64,000 nt of DNA, from NCBI GenBank assembly GCA_963771005.1, contig CAVYRO010000008.1, forward strand, positions 868,001 through 932,000. The letters are read 5' to 3'. Positions 1 through 9,119 of the stretch are shown here, one piece after another. The position numbers were made by a program, and so were the translations under genes. Numbering within the stretch: the stretch's first letter is position 1; each line of letters begins with the position of its first letter. Source of the DNA: DASQZK01 sp963771005 (GTDB lineage: Bacteria; Bacteroidota; Bacteroidia; Bacteroidales; GCA-2748055). A model generated the notes under the pieces. It saw only the letters and a list, made by a program, of their open reading frames with translations, made no database searches and was not told where the DNA came from.

Positions 1-1444
1 TTGTAAGCCAGTATGGAGCAAGCCCAATGGCCGCCACGGCAACGATGAGAGTGACGGTTGAGAGACGCTCATACCAAACGGCATCTTTAAGTTCGAAATA
101 ATGCTTGTCCTTTACGGGTCCGAGAAGGAGGATCCCCACCACTCTCAGGATGTACACAGCAGTGATGACGATCGATGAGGCTGCCAGTATTGTCACGACC
201 CGGTGGAAGGTATCGGCATGCTGAAATGCGCCAACGAAAATGGTCATCTCAGCCACGAAACCGCTGAGTCCGGGTAGACCCAGAGATGCCAGACCGGCGA
301 TCACATAGGCCACTGCAAGGAAGGGTATCACCTTCATCAGGCCTCCCATCTCGTTGATAAGTCTTGTATGCGTACGTCCGTAAACCATGCCGATAAGGGC
401 GAAGAAAAGGGCCGTCATCAGTCCGTGGGAGATCATCTGCACCACTGCGCCGTTCATCGCCGTCTTGTTCATCATGAGAACAGCGAACAGAACGAGACCG
501 CAATGGCTGACCGATGAATAGGCGTTGATATATTTGAGATCCTTCTGGAAGACTGCGCCGAAAGCCCCGTAAACGACGCTTATCGAAGTCAGGATGATGA
601 AGATCCAGGCCATCTCTTTAGCAGCTTCAGGCATAAGGAACATAGCCACGCGGAATGCACCGTATCCCCCCAGTTTCATGAGAACGCCGGCATGCAGCAT
701 CGATACCGCTGTGGGTGCCGAAGCATGACCGTCGGGCGACCACGTATGGAACGGGAAGAGGGCGCCGAGAATACCGAAGCCTACGAAGGTCAACGGGAAG
801 AAAATGCGTTGCGCATTCATCGGGATGTGCGTCTTCGAGATCTCAAGGATATTAAAGGTAAGGGGGCCTCCGCCGGGAGCCGAATTAAGATAGATCCCGA
901 GGATACCCACCAGCAGCAGGGCCGAACCGCCCATCAGCATAAGGGTGAGTTTCATGGCAGAATATTCCTTGGGTCCGCTGCCCCAGATCCCGATAAGCAG
1001 GTACATGGGGATAACGGCGACCTCGTAAAACAGGAACATGGTGAACAGGTCGAGCGAGATGAAAAATCCGAACACCCCCGTGCCCAAAAGAATGAGCGAA
1101 ACGAAAAATTCCCGGGTCAGGTATTCAACCTGCCATGATGCAAAGATGCCCGCGAAGATCACGATAGACGTCAGGGCGATCATGGCAACAGAGATCCCGT
1201 CGACCCCCACGCTGTAGTAGATATGCAGGCTGCTGAACCATTCATAGCTCGAGGTGAACAGCATCTCCGCCGTATTGCCGGCATGCCGTTCCGACAGGTA
1301 CAGGAAAACCAGGATCCCCGCGATGATCAGTTGCAGTCCCATCCCGACGGCAGAGACCACCCGGACGCGGCGCGTGTCCTTCTGCAGAATGATCCCCGCC
1401 ATGGTAAGTACCGGGATCAGGATAAGCAATGATAAAATATTCAT
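1..1444 (-). CDS. nuoM: NADH-quinone oxidoreductase subunit M (3' end beyond window)
   Basis: This is the NuoM proton-pumping membrane subunit of respiratory Complex I. Reading the minus strand from an ATG at 1444 gives 481 codons without a stop to the window edge, so only a short C-terminus is missing (the family is about 490-520 aa). Typical antiporter-like motifs are visible: FLFYEVAVIPMYLLIG in TM5 with the conserved Glu, FPFHTWSPDGHASAPTAVSM near the middle, and LKYINAYSSVSHCG with the conserved Lys. It is the last visible gene of a minus-strand nuo cluster, 95 bp after nuoL; nuoN would be expected beyond position 1. The opposite-strand frames here are shadows. Confidence 0.95.
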   Translation of the reverse strand, partial: MNILSLLILIPVLTMAGIILQKDTRRVRVVSAVGMGLQLIIAGILVFLYLSERHAGNTAEMLFTSSYEWFSSLHIYYSVGVDGISVAMIALTSIVIFAGIFASWQVEYLTREFFVSLILLGTGVFGFFISLDLFTMFLFYEVAVIPMYLLIGIWGSGPKEYSAMKLTLMLMGGSALLLVGILGIYLNSAPGGGPLTFNILEISKTHIPMNAQRIFFPLTFVGFGILGALFPFHTWSPDGHASAPTAVSMLHAGVLMKLGGYGAFRVAMFLMPEAAKEMAWIFIILTSISVVYGAFGAVFQKDLKYINAYSSVSHCGLVLFAVLMMNKTAMNGAVVQMISHGLMTALFFALIGMVYGRTHTRLINEMGGLMKVIPFLAVAYVIAGLASLGLPGLSGFVAEMTIFVGAFQHADTFHRVVTILAASSIVITAVYILRVVGILLLGPVKDKHYFELKDAVWYERLSTVTLIVAVAAIGLAPYWLT

Positions 1445-1539
1445 TATATAATAATTTTGATTTTAAAGGTATAATGGAACCCACATGATCGATTATTATA
1501 AAATTAGGGTTTCATTTTAGTTAGTTTAATACTTTAGAT

Positions 1540-3465
1540 TCAACTCCAGATATAAAGCAGCACAAGTGCGAGGAGGAGTGCCCCGGAAACGAAGACAAAA
1601 CCATATTTCTGTAACTGTCCCGACTGGAATCCCCTGATCCGCACAGATACCAGGCTCGTAACGCCGGCAATCGCATTCATGGTTCCGTCAACCACGTGGC
1701 GGTCAAACCATGCGACAGGTCGTGATATATAATTGAAGATGACCTTTTTCGTAACAAAAAGATAGAGTTCATCCATATAGAACTTGTTGTATGTCCATTT
1801 GTATCCGGTGCGGAACGTTACTGCCAACCTGTCGGGAATTGTCGATTCCTTGCGGTACATCACCATAGCTGCTACGATGCCAGCCAGCCCTATCAGTACA
1901 CTTGGCACGGCGACCGCCCAGTCGATATGACTTAAAAAGGGAACCCCGTCGGAAGTCACAAGCCTGTTGAACGGAATGAACCCTGCAAAGATGGAGGCGA
2001 GGCCCAGAAAGATCAACGGTATAGTCATGGAAGCCGGGGCTTCATGAGGTATATGCTGATGTTCGTAAAGGGTTTCCTTACCCCAGAAAACACTGAAGTA
2101 AAGCCTGAACATATAGAAGGCCGTCAACCCGGCAACCAGATATTCGGTCCAATAGATAATTTTGTTGTGTTCAAAAGCGGCAGCCAGGATTTCATCTTTA
2201 CTGAAAAAACCCGCGAATGGCGGAATACCCGAGATGGTCAGGCATGCTACAAGAAACGTGATATGCGTTATGGGGAGGTATTTTCTCAGTCCGCCCATAT
2301 CAGTCATATTATTGCTGTGAACGGCATGGATGATCGCGCCGGCACCCAGGAAGAGCAGGGCTTTGAACATGGCATGCGTGGTGAGGTGGAACATCGAAGC
2401 CATAAAACCGAGGCCTTCATGTCCTCCTATCCCGGAGACACCGAGGGCCGCCATCATATATCCGATCTGCGACATGGTGGAATATGCCAGGACTCTTTTT
2501 ATATCGATCTGTGTGCATGCGATGATGGCCGCAAAGAGCGATGAAAAAGCACCCACGTAACCTACAACATGCAGGGCTGTCGGAGCTGCGATCACATAAA
2601 GGGGGAACATCCTTGCCACGAGGAACACGCCTGCAACGACCATCGTAGCCGCATGGATCAGGGCTGAAACGGGGGTCGGGCCCTCCATGGCATCAGGCAG
2701 CCATATATGCAGGGGGAACATGGCCGATTTACCGGCGCCTCCCACAAAAATAAAGATCAGTGCCCATGTCATTACGGAAAGACCGAGAAAAGCAGCCCCG
2801 CTTCCCTGGGTTATGGCACTCCCGTTCGGATCAGTGAGCGATACGAAATCAAACGTTTTGGTGGTGACCGACAGCATGAGGATACCGATCAGGAAACCCA
2901 GATCCGCAAACCGGGTGACAATAAATGCCTTTTTCGAAGCCCTGACAGCCGAAGGTTTCTGGTAATAAAAGCCGATCAGCAGGAAGGACGATACCCCGAC
3001 CAGCTCCCAAAAAATGTACATCTGGAAAATGTTTGCAGCCAATACCAGCCCCAGCATAGAAAAGCTGAAAAGGGAAAGGAAGGCATAGAATCTTTCAAAT
3101 CCGACCTCACCTTTCATATACCCAAGGCTGTAGATATGTACCATTAAAGATACGGTACTGATCACCACAAGCATCATCACTGAAATGGGATCGAGAAGAA
3201 CCCCCATATTGATTTGAAGCGTATCGGTGAACTGGAGCCACACCATATCGAAGGCAGTGATTTTCTGGTATACACCGTCAACCATTCCCGCGGAAAAGAA
3301 ATACCTGAAGGCGGTGATGTAAGACAGCACTGTTACGACAGCCAGGGCCGCGGTGCCAAGAGTTCCGCTTAGATTCGCTTTAAGCTTCGATCCTCCGAGA
3401 CCCAGGATAAGGAACATGATCATGGGTATAAGCGGGATCCAGATGGTATACATGAAATTTGTCAT
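1540..3465 (-). CDS. nuoL: NADH-quinone oxidoreductase subunit L
   Basis: This 641-aa protein is NuoL, the distal antiporter-like, proton-translocating subunit of Complex I. It has about 15 hydrophobic segments and the family signatures FWELVGVSSFLLIGFYY, HIWLPDAMEGPTPVSALIHA and IDIKRVLAYSTMSQIGYM. The C-terminal part (about residues 530-641) carries the amphipathic lateral-helix region and the final transmembrane segment. The length is normal for the family (about 610-660 aa). It follows nuoK by 25 bp, so the two are probably co-transcribed. No frameshift or missing key residue was seen. Confidence 0.97.
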   Translation of the reverse strand: MTNFMYTIWIPLIPMIMFLILGLGGSKLKANLSGTLGTAALAVVTVLSYITAFRYFFSAGMVDGVYQKITAFDMVWLQFTDTLQINMGVLLDPISVMMLVVISTVSLMVHIYSLGYMKGEVGFERFYAFLSLFSFSMLGLVLAANIFQMYIFWELVGVSSFLLIGFYYQKPSAVRASKKAFIVTRFADLGFLIGILMLSVTTKTFDFVSLTDPNGSAITQGSGAAFLGLSVMTWALIFIFVGGAGKSAMFPLHIWLPDAMEGPTPVSALIHAATMVVAGVFLVARMFPLYVIAAPTALHVVGYVGAFSSLFAAIIACTQIDIKRVLAYSTMSQIGYMMAALGVSGIGGHEGLGFMASMFHLTTHAMFKALLFLGAGAIIHAVHSNNMTDMGGLRKYLPITHITFLVACLTISGIPPFAGFFSKDEILAAAFEHNKIIYWTEYLVAGLTAFYMFRLYFSVFWGKETLYEHQHIPHEAPASMTIPLIFLGLASIFAGFIPFNRLVTSDGVPFLSHIDWAVAVPSVLIGLAGIVAAMVMYRKESTIPDRLAVTFRTGYKWTYNKFYMDELYLFVTKKVIFNYISRPVAWFDRHVVDGTMNAIAGVTSLVSVRIRGFQSGQLQKYGFVFVSGALLLALVLLYIWS

Positions 3466-3490
3466 GATATTTTCGGCTGAATTTTAAGGG

Positions 3491-3808
3491 TCAGAATTTC
3501 ATCTCATCGACATTTTCCACGTTGACCGTGGTGAAACGCCGGTAAATATTGATAATGATTGCAATCGCCACGGCTGCCTCGGAGGCGGCCACCGCAATTA
3601 CGAAAAGGCTGAAAAAATGTCCTTCCAGTTTCCCCGGAAAAAGATACCTGTTGAAAGCCAGGAAGTTGATATTTACGGAATTCAGAATGAGTTCCACCGA
3701 CATCAGGATGGTGATCAGGTTTCGCCGGGTGAGAAAACCATAGATCCCGGCGAAGAACATCAGCGTTGCCAGAACGATAAAATATTGCAAGGGAATGCCT
3801 GAATTCAT
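3491..3808 (-). CDS. nuoK: NADH-quinone oxidoreductase subunit K
   Basis: This 105-aa protein is NuoK, a three-helix membrane subunit of Complex I (MrpC-like). It carries the typical motif MSVELILNSVNINFLAF with the conserved helix-2 glutamate, and the helix-3 stretch AVAASEAAVAIAIIINIYR with a second conserved Glu; both belong to the proton channel in characterised enzymes. The length is normal (about 100-105 aa). It starts 12 bp after the nuoJ stop and is followed closely by nuoL. Confidence 0.97.
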   Translation of the reverse strand: MNSGIPLQYFIVLATLMFFAGIYGFLTRRNLITILMSVELILNSVNINFLAFNRYLFPGKLEGHFFSLFVIAVAASEAAVAIAIIINIYRRFTTVNVENVDEMKF

Positions 3809-3820
3809 TGGGATGATCTT

Positions 3821-4360
3821 TTATTTATTATTATTCTGAATGTTTACTTTTCGCGGGCCGCCTTTTTTGGCGATAACGATCGACGAGATCATGGCGGCCA
3901 GCAACAGTACGGATATCACCTCGAAAGGAAGCACATAACCGTCATCCCCGTAGGAGAGCAGCCTGGCGCCGATAACCTGCATGTTCACCTCCTTTGCTAC
4001 TTCGGCATTGGCCGGAAACGAGTGGTTCAGAATGGTCATGATGGTCATGAAGGCGCCGGCAATGACGGCAAGGGCGGTGAATGCCGACTTTTTCCATTCG
4101 ATCTTCTCAAATCTATGCCCGATATGGCTGGTGAGCAGGACAGAGAAAATGATCAGGACCACGATGCCGCCGGCATAGAGGGCCAGTTGAACGGCAGCCA
4201 GGAACTGGTAGTTCAGCATGAAGTACAATCCTCCGGTTGCTACCAGTACGAAAAGCAGGTACACTGCCGCTCTGAGTATCCGCCGGCTTGTCACCGTAAG
4301 TACGGAAAAGATGACAATGATAGCCGAAAATATCAGGAACATGATCTGATGCGCTGCCAT
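3821..4360 (-). CDS. nuoJ: NADH-quinone oxidoreductase subunit J
   Basis: This 179-aa protein is NuoJ, a five-helix membrane subunit of Complex I. The reading frame stays open upstream through nuoI, but the right start is the ATG at 4360 (MAAHQIMFLIFSAII), because it overlaps the nuoI stop as TAATG and the residues before it are a shadow of nuoI. The TM3 region has the conserved YAGGIVVLIIFSVLL stretch, where a pi-bulge helix lies in known structures. The C-terminus LAAMISSIVIAKKG is typical. Confidence 0.95.
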   Translation of the reverse strand: MAAHQIMFLIFSAIIVIFSVLTVTSRRILRAAVYLLFVLVATGGLYFMLNYQFLAAVQLALYAGGIVVLIIFSVLLTSHIGHRFEKIEWKKSAFTALAVIAGAFMTIMTILNHSFPANAEVAKEVNMQVIGARLLSYGDDGYVLPFEVISVLLLAAMISSIVIAKKGGPRKVNIQNNNK

Positions 4361-4848
4361 TATTTTTCTCCTTTCATTAGTTTTGATCCGGGTTGATTGA
4401 GGACTTTCACGAGTTTGGACCTGTCGAAAACGGCATGCTCGAATTCCTGTGAAAAGGCAAGGGCGTCGGAGGGACAGGTTTTTACGCACAAGCCGCAGAA
4501 GGTGCACATGCCAAGACGGTAAATGTGCTTATCGATGATCTTCTTTTTCTTTCCTTCCTCCGTTTCGATGGTGTCGGTGATGATCTCTATCGAGCCGTTC
4601 GGGCAGTTTATTTCGCAGATCCCGCACCCTGTACATTTATGCTCGTTGTTCTCGTTGTGCGGCATGACCACCTCGCCCTTAAAACGGCCGGTCATTTTCA
4701 GCGTATCCCTGTTCTCGGGATACTGCTGGGTCACGATGGTCTTCGGCCGGATGAAATAAGATCCCGTCACACTCATCCCTGCAAGCAGGGAGCGAACCCC
4801 TTCGATGATCCCGGTAAAATATTTAACTACACTTTCCATGTAAATCAA
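4360..4848 (-). CDS. nuoI: NADH-quinone oxidoreductase subunit I (2x[4Fe-4S])
   Basis: This 162-aa protein is NuoI, the peripheral-arm ferredoxin-like subunit that carries clusters N6a and N6b. Two motifs are intact: CTGCGICEINCP (about residues 72-83) and CTFCGLCVKTCP (about residues 114-125). The start could be residue 1 or the Met at residue 4 (MESVVKYF); nothing in the sequence decides. It is coupled to nuoJ by a one-base stop/start overlap and lies 12 bp after nuoH. Confidence 0.96.
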   Translation of the reverse strand: MIYMESVVKYFTGIIEGVRSLLAGMSVTGSYFIRPKTIVTQQYPENRDTLKMTGRFKGEVVMPHNENNEHKCTGCGICEINCPNGSIEIITDTIETEEGKKKKIIDKHIYRLGMCTFCGLCVKTCPSDALAFSQEFEHAVFDRSKLVKVLNQPGSKLMKGEK

Positions 4849-4860
4849 TTTAAAACAAGA

Positions 4861-5949
4861 TTAAAAATGCCAGCCCATCAGTACGATCAGGGCCATCAGC
4901 ACCACATTGATCAGGTTCAGTGGCAAAAGGTACTTCCATTCAAGGGTTAGAAGCTGGTCGATACGAAGCCTTGGGAAGGTCCATTTGAACCACATCATGA
5001 TAAAGATGATCAGCCCGGTTTTTCCGAGGTACCAAATAAAGGGCGGGATGAAATCCATGATATGGTTAAATCCGCCCAGGTTGCCTATATGGAAAGGCAT
5101 CCAGCCTCCAAGGAAAAGCGTTGCTCCGATCGAGGCAACGATAAACATATTGATATATTCTGCGAGGAAAAAGAAGGCGAATTTGATCCCGGAATATTCG
5201 GTATGAAATCCAGCCGTCAGTTCCGATTCGGCTTCGGCAAGGTCGAAAGGACCCCTGTTTGTTTCCGCCGTACTTGCGATAATATAGAGGATGAAGGCCA
5301 GGATGGCCGGGATATGTCCCTTGAAGATAAACCATCCGTCAGCCTGCGCTTCCACGATCTCTGAGAGCTGCATGGTGCCGGCAAGTACAACGATGGTGAT
5401 CAGCGAAAGTCCTACCGACAGCTCGTAACTAACCACCTGGGCGCCGCTTCGCATGGCGCCGATCAGGGAATACTTGTTGTTGCTCGACCAGCCTGCAATG
5501 AGAATCCCCACCACCCCCATCGATGAGACGGCCATGACATAAAAAACCCCGATATTCAGGTCAATGGCATGAAGCCCGCGGGCGAAGGGAATGGCGGCTA
5601 TGGCCATGAAGGAGGCTATGATAACGATAAAGGGAGCCAGGTTGAACAGGAATTTGTCAGCCTTCCGGATCGACACCAGTTCGACAAACAGCAACTTGAT
5701 AAGATCGGCTACTGTCTGAAATATCCCGAAAGGACCTACGCGGTTTGGCCCAACACGGTTCTGCATGAAGGCACAAACCTTCCTTTCGGCATACACCAGG
5801 AAGAGCCCCACGATGGCATAAAAAGTAAGTACGACCAGGCCGGCGATCACCATCTCCGTAACTACGGTCAGTCCCGGCGACATATGCTGGCTCAGTGAAC
5901 TGTGGATCCAGGCCGTTAATGTTGAAAAATTATAAATGTTAAAAGCCAT
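4861..5949 (-). CDS. nuoH: NADH-quinone oxidoreductase subunit H
   Basis: This protein of about 362 aa is NuoH, the membrane subunit that forms the quinone chamber with NuoB and NuoD. Motifs include NRVGPNRVGPFGIFQTVADL (the N-terminal TM1-2 loop), ETNRGPFDLAEAESELTAGF (the conserved acidic loop) and the C-terminal FKWTFPRLRIDQLL. The open frame extends to 6003, inside nuoD; the ATG at 5949 (MAFNIYNFSTL) leaves a 22-bp gap after the nuoD stop and is preferred. Confidence 0.95.
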   Translation of the reverse strand: MAFNIYNFSTLTAWIHSSLSQHMSPGLTVVTEMVIAGLVVLTFYAIVGLFLVYAERKVCAFMQNRVGPNRVGPFGIFQTVADLIKLLFVELVSIRKADKFLFNLAPFIVIIASFMAIAAIPFARGLHAIDLNIGVFYVMAVSSMGVVGILIAGWSSNNKYSLIGAMRSGAQVVSYELSVGLSLITIVVLAGTMQLSEIVEAQADGWFIFKGHIPAILAFILYIIASTAETNRGPFDLAEAESELTAGFHTEYSGIKFAFFFLAEYINMFIVASIGATLFLGGWMPFHIGNLGGFNHIMDFIPPFIWYLGKTGLIIFIMMWFKWTFPRLRIDQLLTLEWKYLLPLNLINVVLMALIVLMGWHF

Positions 5950-5971
5950 TTTTTTGAATTGTAGCTGTTGA

Positions 5972-7093
5972 TTATCGGTCAATATCCGGAATGACAAGAT
6001 CAAGTGAACCCCCGATGGCGATGAGATCGGCGATCTTCAAACCCCTGGACAAAATATCGAGCACCCAGAGATTGGAAAAATTGGGAGAACGGAACCTGAT
6101 GCGGTACGGCGTTTTATTCCCGTCGCTTACGATGTAAACCCCGAGTTCGCCACGGGCCGTTTCAACTCTCTGGTAATATTCCCCTTCCGGGAGGCGTATA
6201 ATGGGTTTCATCTTCGTAAAATGGCTGCCTTCGGGAATATTATCGATAAGCTGATCGATGATGTCCATCGACTCACGCATTTCGTCCATCCTTGCCAGGT
6301 ACCTGTCGAGAGTGTCCCCTGCCGGGTACAGGATCTCGTTGAAATTCACCTTGTCGTAAGCGCTGTAGGGTTCGTGTTTGCGTACATCGCATGAAAAGCC
6401 CGACGCCCGGCCGGAAGGACCTGTAACACCATATGATATCGCGTCCTCTTTTGAGAGTATACCTATACCGCGGCTTCTCTCGCGGAAAATTACATTGCCC
6501 GTAAGCAGCCGGTCATACTCGGGAAGGGTTTTCCGGAAATAACTGATGAATTCCTTAACCTTTTTCTGAAAATCAGGGTGAATATCATACATCAGCCCGC
6601 CGGGAGTATTATAACTGACGATCATCCTGCCCCCGCATGTCTCCTCAAAAATATCAAGAACCTTTTCCCTGTCGCGCAGCCCGTAGAAAAAACAGGTGAG
6701 CCCGCCGAGATCCATCCCGAAGGTGGCCCACCATAGCTGGTGCGACTGGATGCGGGTGAGTTCGGCCATGATGGTGCGTATATATTTCACCCGGTCCGGA
6801 ACTTCCACCTCAAGGGCCTTTTCCACCGCCAGGCATACGGCCTCGTTATTGATGTGCGCTGAAAGGTAGTCCATCCTGTCGGTGAGATGAATGATCTGCT
6901 GGTAGGTCAGGCTTTCGCTCATCTTCTCGATGCCCCTGTGAACATAGCCGATGTGAGGCTCGACCTTGAGGATGGTTTCACCCTTCAGGGAAACCAGCAA
7001 CCGCAAAACGCCGTGTGTCGAAGGGTGCTGCGGACCCATATTCAGTACGAATTCCTGGTCCTCAAGGGTGGTTGTTGTTATCTTTTCTTCCAT
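5972..7093 (-). CDS. nuoD: NADH-quinone oxidoreductase subunit D (49 kDa)
   Basis: This 373-aa protein is NuoD, the quinone-binding 49-kDa subunit, related to the large subunit of [NiFe] hydrogenases. It contains NMGPQHPSTHGVLRLLVSL (the quinone-site His loop), IGYVHRGIEKMSESL, FGMDLGGLTCFFYGLRDRE and the C-terminal RSPNFSNLWVLD and LVIPDIDR. The [NiFe]-ligand cysteines are absent, as expected for NuoD. nuoC and nuoD are separate genes here, not fused. The gene starts 3 bp after the nuoC stop. Confidence 0.96.
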   Translation of the reverse strand: MEEKITTTTLEDQEFVLNMGPQHPSTHGVLRLLVSLKGETILKVEPHIGYVHRGIEKMSESLTYQQIIHLTDRMDYLSAHINNEAVCLAVEKALEVEVPDRVKYIRTIMAELTRIQSHQLWWATFGMDLGGLTCFFYGLRDREKVLDIFEETCGGRMIVSYNTPGGLMYDIHPDFQKKVKEFISYFRKTLPEYDRLLTGNVIFRERSRGIGILSKEDAISYGVTGPSGRASGFSCDVRKHEPYSAYDKVNFNEILYPAGDTLDRYLARMDEMRESMDIIDQLIDNIPEGSHFTKMKPIIRLPEGEYYQRVETARGELGVYIVSDGNKTPYRIRFRSPNFSNLWVLDILSRGLKIADLIAIGGSLDLVIPDIDR

Positions 7094-7096
7094 TCG

Positions 7097-7552
7097 TTAT
7101 TTCGTAACAATGTTTACTTCATCGACATAATCCTTACGCAACGGGAATCCGCTGTCTGCCTCCAGGAAGAGTCTCCTTAGATTTGGGTTTCCTTCGAACC
7201 GGATACCCAGCAGATCATAGATCTCATCTTCATGGAATTCAGCTGTTTTCCAGATACCCGAAACCGAATCGATCACCGGGTTCTCCCTGTCGGAAGTCCG
7301 GGTTTTCAAAACAACAGAATGTCCATGGAGGCTGGACCTCAGGTGGTAAACAACCCCCAGTTCTGTCCCGTGGTCGATTCCTGTCATACAATACAGGAAA
7401 TCAACCGAAATGTCTTTGTCATCACTGAGAATTTCCGCCGTTTTCCTGAGCTCGCCGGGAAGAACCGTCACTTCGGGAAATTGCTTTCCCTGTACGATCT
7501 CCGCCCCGGGTGCCAGCTCTTTTAACAGGTTTTCCAAATGTAGATTATCCAT
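7097..7552 (-). CDS. nuoC: NADH-quinone oxidoreductase subunit C (30 kDa)
   Basis: This 151-aa protein is NuoC, a peripheral-arm scaffold subunit. The C-terminal family signature is present as EFHEDEIYDLLGIRFEGNPN and FPLRKDY. In the usual motif the residue before Pro-Asp-Leu is His; here it reads GNPNLRRL. The protein is at the short end for the family and lacks the C-terminal extension found in some lineages. It is tightly packed between nuoB and nuoD. Confidence 0.94.
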   Translation of the reverse strand: MDNLHLENLLKELAPGAEIVQGKQFPEVTVLPGELRKTAEILSDDKDISVDFLYCMTGIDHGTELGVVYHLRSSLHGHSVVLKTRTSDRENPVIDSVSGIWKTAEFHEDEIYDLLGIRFEGNPNLRRLFLEADSGFPLRKDYVDEVNIVTK

Positions 7553-7579
7553 TATTGATCGGAAGTTTAATTCTATCTC

Positions 7580-8125
7580 TTACTTGTAGTTATGACCGTT
7601 GGTGCGGTTTTTCCGCCTCTCCCTGTTTTCCGTCTCGATCTTGCGCTGAAGCTGCATCACACCGTAAAGAAGGGCCTCCGGACGCGGAGGGCAGCCGGGG
7701 ACATAGACATCCACCGGGATGACATGCTCCACACCCTTTATCACGGAATACGAGTTGAGGAAAAAGGGACCGCCTGAAATGGCGCATGCACCCATGGCAA
7801 TCACATATTTAGGTTCCGACATCTGGTCGTAAAGACGTTTCAGGACAGGTGCCATCTTGTTCACAATTGTTCCTGCCACGACGATCACATCGGCCTGTCG
7901 CGGGCTTGCGCGGTAAACTTCCATGCCGAAGCGGGCAAAATCATGGCGCGGAGCGCCGGCAGCCATCATCTCGATGCCGCAGCAACTGGTTGCGAACGTA
8001 AGCGGCCACAGCGAGTTTTTACGTCCCCAGTTGATCAAATCGTCTACTTTCGTCAATAGCACATCCGTTCCCGACTCCTGGAGAAGTTCAAGACTGTCAT
8101 TGTCATTGAAATCCTCTTTTTTCAT
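7580..8125 (-). CDS. nuoB: NADH-quinone oxidoreductase subunit B (cluster N2)
   Basis: This protein of about 181 aa is NuoB, which holds the terminal [4Fe-4S] cluster N2 next to the quinone site. The four ligands are visible as the tandem pair in TSCCGIEMMAAG, the Cys in AMGACAISGG and the Cys in VPGCPPRPEALLYG. Two starts are possible: ATG at 8140, overlapping the nuoA stop by 10 bp, and ATG at 8125 (MKKEDFND), 5 bp after it. I list the second; the first adds five residues. Confidence 0.95.
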   Translation of the reverse strand: MKKEDFNDNDSLELLQESGTDVLLTKVDDLINWGRKNSLWPLTFATSCCGIEMMAAGAPRHDFARFGMEVYRASPRQADVIVVAGTIVNKMAPVLKRLYDQMSEPKYVIAMGACAISGGPFFLNSYSVIKGVEHVIPVDVYVPGCPPRPEALLYGVMQLQRKIETENRERRKNRTNGHNYK

Positions 8126-8130
8126 TCCTT

Positions 8131-8481
8131 TTATTCCCATATCAGTGCGTGTTTTTTCCAGGCATAGAGCAATCCGAGGCCCAGGATGATAAAGAATATG
8201 ATTATTTCGACGAAGGCAACCAAACCAATCGCCTTCATAGCCACAGCCCAGGGGAAGATAAATACCGTTTCCACATCAAAAATGATAAACAGGATAGCGA
8301 AAAGGTAATACCCCACGTTAAACTGCAGCCATGTGGGCCCGATCGTGGGCATCCCGCTCTCGTAAGGCTCAGCCTTCTGGGGATTCTCCGAAGTAGGTGC
8401 GATATACCTGGAAAGGATGAGAACGCTCCCGACGAAAATAAATCCGACCAGAAAAAACAGGATCAACCATTCTTCATTCAT
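8131..8481 (-). CDS. nuoA: NADH-quinone oxidoreductase subunit A
   Basis: This 116-aa, three-helix protein is NuoA. Family motifs include KAEPYESGMPTIGP, corresponding to the conserved cytosolic loop, and FDVETVFIFPWA in helix 2. It is the first gene of the cluster nuoA-B-C-D-H-I-J-K-L-M. The cluster has no nuoE, nuoF or nuoG between nuoD and nuoH, so it encodes the 11-subunit-type enzyme known from many Bacteroidota, whose electron donor is not NADH through NuoEFG. Confidence 0.96.
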   Translation of the reverse strand: MNEEWLILFFLVGFIFVGSVLILSRYIAPTSENPQKAEPYESGMPTIGPTWLQFNVGYYLFAILFIIFDVETVFIFPWAVAMKAIGLVAFVEIIIFFIILGLGLLYAWKKHALIWE

Positions 8482-9066
8482 AGTATTCTGACTTAAGTTA
8501 TATTCGTTTTCCAGATGTTGAAGGAATTTTCAGCCTTCACAAAAAAGCCTTTAATCACCTCTTCATCCTGATTAGCATTCCTATAGGATATATAGTATTT
8601 GTCAAATTAACATTTACCCGGGAAATTTATTGTGCGTCCTATTTCTCATTCATTAATCCGGGTGCGAAATTGAGGATATTACCGCTTATAATGTAAGCCG
8701 GGACTATGTTTTCCGTTTTATTTTTAGTTATTCTAAATAAGCAACTTACAAAACCGAAAAACCAGGAAAATTCCATTATCCTGGTTCGATAGAGCTGTGC
8801 CTGGCGTTCAGCATATAAAATGGCCTCCGGCATTCCTTAAAAAATGAAATTCCCTGATGAAATCCCGGCCATTTTAATCATCAACATATCGGTCATTTCA
8901 AAAAAATCCGCGTGAAAATAATCATAATGTTTCTTTCTTTGGTAATAAATCCTGTTTTTTTGGAATTAAAATCTGCGATATCCCTTTCCCTGGAAGAAAG
9001 GTCGGCTTAGGGGGTGATGGACACCGTGTTCACCGGTCCGGGCATTCTTTATGTTCCATAATTATT
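8482..9066. other. Divergent intergenic region between nuoA and the DUF4038 gene
   Basis: About 585 bp of AT-rich DNA between divergent genes. It must hold the nuo promoter on the minus strand, but I found no exact TAnnTTTG match there, only near matches such as a TTAATTTG around 8604-8611. The 64-codon minus-strand frame at 8639-8833 has no recognisable product and is not called. Confidence 0.5.
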
Positions 9067-9074
9067 TATCTTTG
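9067..9074 (+). promoter_or_regulatory. Predicted -7 promoter element TATCTTTG
   Basis: TATCTTTG matches the Bacteroidota sigma-ABfr -7 consensus TAnnTTTG and lies 46 bp before the chosen ATG of the downstream glycosidase. It also argues against the earlier in-frame ATG at 9051, which would sit upstream of the transcription start. Confidence 0.55.
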
Positions 9075-9119
9075 GTTCAATTGAGACCCATGTTACTTTC
9101 AAACCTTAACGTACCTGTT

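Noticed and set aside
692..1138. 148-codon plus-strand frame
   Set aside because: It is antisense to nuoM, which has clear family motifs.
8639..8833. 64-codon minus-strand frame upstream of nuoA
   Set aside because: It has no promoter or family match and lies in a divergent promoter region.
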